Shown: positions 63,301-64,000 of the stretch, in pieces
How the letters are laid out: each line of letters begins with the position of its first letter
How positions within the stretch are numbered: the first letter of the stretch is position 1
Source: Pandoraea vervacti
Lineage (GTDB): Bacteria; Pseudomonadota; Gammaproteobacteria; Burkholderiales; Burkholderiaceae
Assembly (NCBI RefSeq): GCF_000934605.2
Contig: NZ_CP010897.2
Location: 5,208,001 to 5,272,000, forward strand
DNA length: 64,000 bases
Direction of reading: 5' to 3'
Made by a program: the position numbers and the translations under genes
The notes under the pieces: model-generated
What the model was told of the DNA's origin: nothing
Seen by the model: only the letters and a program-made list of their open reading frames with translations
Databases searched by the model: none

Positions 63301-63809
63301 CCGGCGCCGTTGGTTTCGATGGTGACATTCGCCCCTGTGAGCAGGGAACTGCCTGAAGCCGCCTGCGGCATATAGACGCCATGCACCCCGGCGCCATTGC
63401 CCTTTAGCAGCACGCCCGCCGAACTGGCGACGATGTCGACAGTGCCGTGGGCAATATAGAGTGCGTCATTGGGCGCACCGAACTGGTAGTCGGAGGTGAT
63501 CGCCACTTGCCCCGGCGTGCCGAGATTCGGATTGATCGTGACGCTCGCGCCGCGAAACACCGAAACGCCTGCCCCGCCGAGGTGCGTCGGATACGGCGGC
63601 TCAGGATGAATCGTCACGCTGCCCTGAATCACGCCTACGGGCACGACACTGCCATCGTAAAACTGCTCGTCCTTCAGGTTGCTACCCGAGGTAATGACCG
63701 GATCCGGATACTGCTGCGCCCTGACATCAGTCACAGAGAAGAACACCAGAGAGACTGCCACCGCAAGGGGGTGAAGACGCGGGGTGCGTTCGCGCATGGC
63801 GTGAGTCAC
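60363..63809 (-). CDS. Autotransporter (type V secretion) outer membrane beta-barrel protein
   Basis: 1,148 aa. Signal peptide (cut near VRA, residue 31), a Gly/Ser/Thr-rich repetitive passenger (about 35-800) predicted to be a beta helix (many GxTxTxxGxxAYGxxxxG turns), a Pro/Glu/Gly linker (808-833) and a C-terminal autotransporter barrel (about 860-1148) ending in KYTF with terminal Phe. A Pro-rich segment interrupts the passenger at about 476-525. GTG 63809 is preferred: AAGGAG lies 5 nt upstream; ATG 63797 is an alternative that starts nearer the signal helix. No passenger enzyme domain is visible, so adhesin-like function is inferred. Confidence 0.9.
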   Translation of the reverse strand: MTHAMRERTPRLHPLAVAVSLVFFSVTDVRAQQYPDPVITSGSNLKDEQFYDGSVVPVGVIQGSVTIHPEPPYPTHLGGAGVSVFRGASVTINPNLGTPGQVAITSDYQFGAPNDALYIAHGTVDIVASSAGVLLKGNGAGVHGVYMPQAASGSSLLTGANVTIETNGAGADGMRPYGATSTIILRDTSITVNGQDSWGVRSWGGSNITLTDSTITANGAKVSGAGGVQVYNGSTATINGNSLIQTGVAGALGLNAESGGTLNTNTDTATAGTVTVRTTGAGSHAVRIGTAFGNLNRLSLSTTQNATYGLLVNGTSTVTGSQVAVSTLGTQAYGMWISGSTTATLSGGSITTQGQAAYGLLSGSGAATVNLSDFAIATHGTQAYGIYGWTGSTTNFAGGSITTDQASTYGIYANAGTVNLLRSTATGAGTSITTSGTNAYAVRIQNGGQFNATGATIRASGTNTAAIVFDAPASITGVTVSAPTPGLPSMPPTTPLLPSGDPPPPLAIDTPIPAAPTELGSDIPAPSLALVSGSRAAPLRAGGYNMTLQDTTVTSDTGVALWAYGGIANVNLVNSTLSGGGGAINATTRSGLGATLNLDASHSTLTGRIYTDANSTSVVNLSNNSVWHVMATSNVTELNNSNSLIDFPVTSQLTSAPTSQGSYRNVSIGNSYAGNNGTVALNTYLNEGGALSNQYSDRLLIQGSASGTTLLQIKPTSGSPGSLTSPSGVITNDEGISVVQVAGASTFNAFRLAGGYVVGPNSPYEYRLYAYGPGSAHGTAEGSQNLVSTGTGHWDYRLQSAYVEPEGPVDPEEPGNPGGEIDDPVPPDARRQVAPQVASYLSAPVAFLQAGLMDIDSLHRRLGEVRDDRELGRDRGSGEMFLRGYGGGFKYRSNQSFQAFGYDMSADYGAIQVGGNLFKRFTEDGTWRFGAAGSMGWLHYDPNAIDGPSSTRASTYRLYGYGTYQSQKGWYVDGIVSVGWFNGRTTTDARGDVAPMRGNSYAASIEGGYPLALPYGMSLEPQLQFVGQHLGFDNVVDADGLAVNIGAQNQVTGRLGVRLTRAFDISTGRVTPYFGFDVVHAFVGGTNVQVSNATFTSGKYGDAMLFSLGVNSTQGPSFSLYGRVSYQKSFGTGGARGVLVNAGAKYTF

Positions 63810-63855
63810 TGTAGCTCCTTGGGAAAGGGAGACAAGCGGACACAACGAAAGCCGT

Positions 63856-63890
63856 ACGAAGTCAAACGAAGCAATACGAAGTACTACGAA
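63856..63890 (-). promoter_or_regulatory. Four ACGAA repeats phased at 10 bp upstream of the autotransporter
   Basis: ACGAA at 63856-63860, 63866-63870, 63876-63880 and 63886-63890 (on the minus strand TTCGT-N5 four times), with a fifth, out of phase, at 63844-63848. They lie 47-81 bp before the GTG start. One-turn spacing puts all copies on one DNA face, as in arrays bound by OmpR-type regulators. No -35/-10 pair was firmly found between 63891 and 64000. Confidence 0.55.
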
Positions 63891-64000
63891 TCTGCCATCG
63901 AAATATCGAATGGCGTTGCTGACGGATTAATGTCCGCGCGTTGGTAAACACTAAACCAATCGCCATGAAAATCACAGCGCAATGGCATCTCGAAACGCCG

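Noticed and set aside
61302..63356. 684-codon plus-strand frame across the autotransporter
   Set aside because: Arg/Ala/Gly-rich shadow with no Shine-Dalgarno; the minus strand has signal peptide, linker and barrel.

Overview
The window reads as chromosomal DNA of a high-GC betaproteobacterium of the order Burkholderiales. A Burkholderiaceae member close to Burkholderia or Pandoraea is my best guess, inferred from gene order and protein style; no database search was possible. The gene neighbourhoods gltB, dgt-aroB-aroK-pil, mrcA, cyaY-lptM-lysA, msrPQ, ccs, hemB, dsbD-cutA and S10/spc/alpha/str are typical of the main chromosome of that group. There is no CRISPR array, prophage, plasmid module, rRNA or tRNA. 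The only mobile-type gene is a REP-associated transposase.

Layout. 1-4540: gltB (minus, runs off the left edge). 4.7-5.7 kb: gltB promoter, GGGGTCAGATT repeats, a REP-like hairpin and a RAYT transposase. 5.8-8.5 kb: two OmpW-family porins and a DUF883 membrane-anchored protein, each followed by an intrinsic terminator. 8.7-16.5 kb (minus): pilM, pilN, a 951-codon pilO/pilP-like/pilQ fusion, aroK, aroB, dgt. 16.8-21.3 kb: mrcA (PBP1a), cyaY (minus), lptM, lysA. 21.3-27.5 kb (minus): msrQ, msrP, ccsB, resB and a cytochrome c4, a block for periplasmic redox repair and cytochrome c maturation. 27.7-30 kb: engB and hemB, with a candidate small RNA between them. 30-32.4 kb (minus): dsbD and cutA.

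32.5-51.9 kb (minus): the ribosomal protein super-cluster, transcribed rpsL to rplQ. I could place sigma70-type promoters before rpsL, between rpsJ and rplC, before rplN (embedded in a 14-bp perfect inverted repeat), and an extended -10 before rpsD. There is an intrinsic terminator after rpsJ and one after rplQ. The str unit (rpsL-rpsG-fusA-tuf-rpsJ), the rplC-led unit, the spc unit and rpsD-rpoA-rplQ therefore each seem to have their own control region.

52-64 kb: accessory and less conserved genes. These are a MocR-type regulator with an inverted-repeat operator, an unrecognised 421-aa protein, a HAD phosphatase converging on an AraC regulator, a small CopD/HemJ-like membrane protein, a DUF4148 secreted protein with a highly structured 3'UTR, dienelactone hydrolase, DUF302, an unrecognised periplasmic protein, and a large type V autotransporter preceded by 10-bp-phased ACGAA repeats.

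The points most worth following are the PilO-PilP-PilQ fusion that overlaps aroK, the candidate regulatory RNAs (anti-Shine-Dalgarno sRNA near hemB, rpsD leader, rplC leader hairpin, DUF4148 3'UTR), the dyad-embedded spc promoter, a 6-residue insertion in EF-Tu, and repeated short tandem arrays (8-13 bp units) near gene ends. Limits: starts were chosen by eye from Shine-Dalgarno sites and family lengths, and all functions rest on remembered family motifs.
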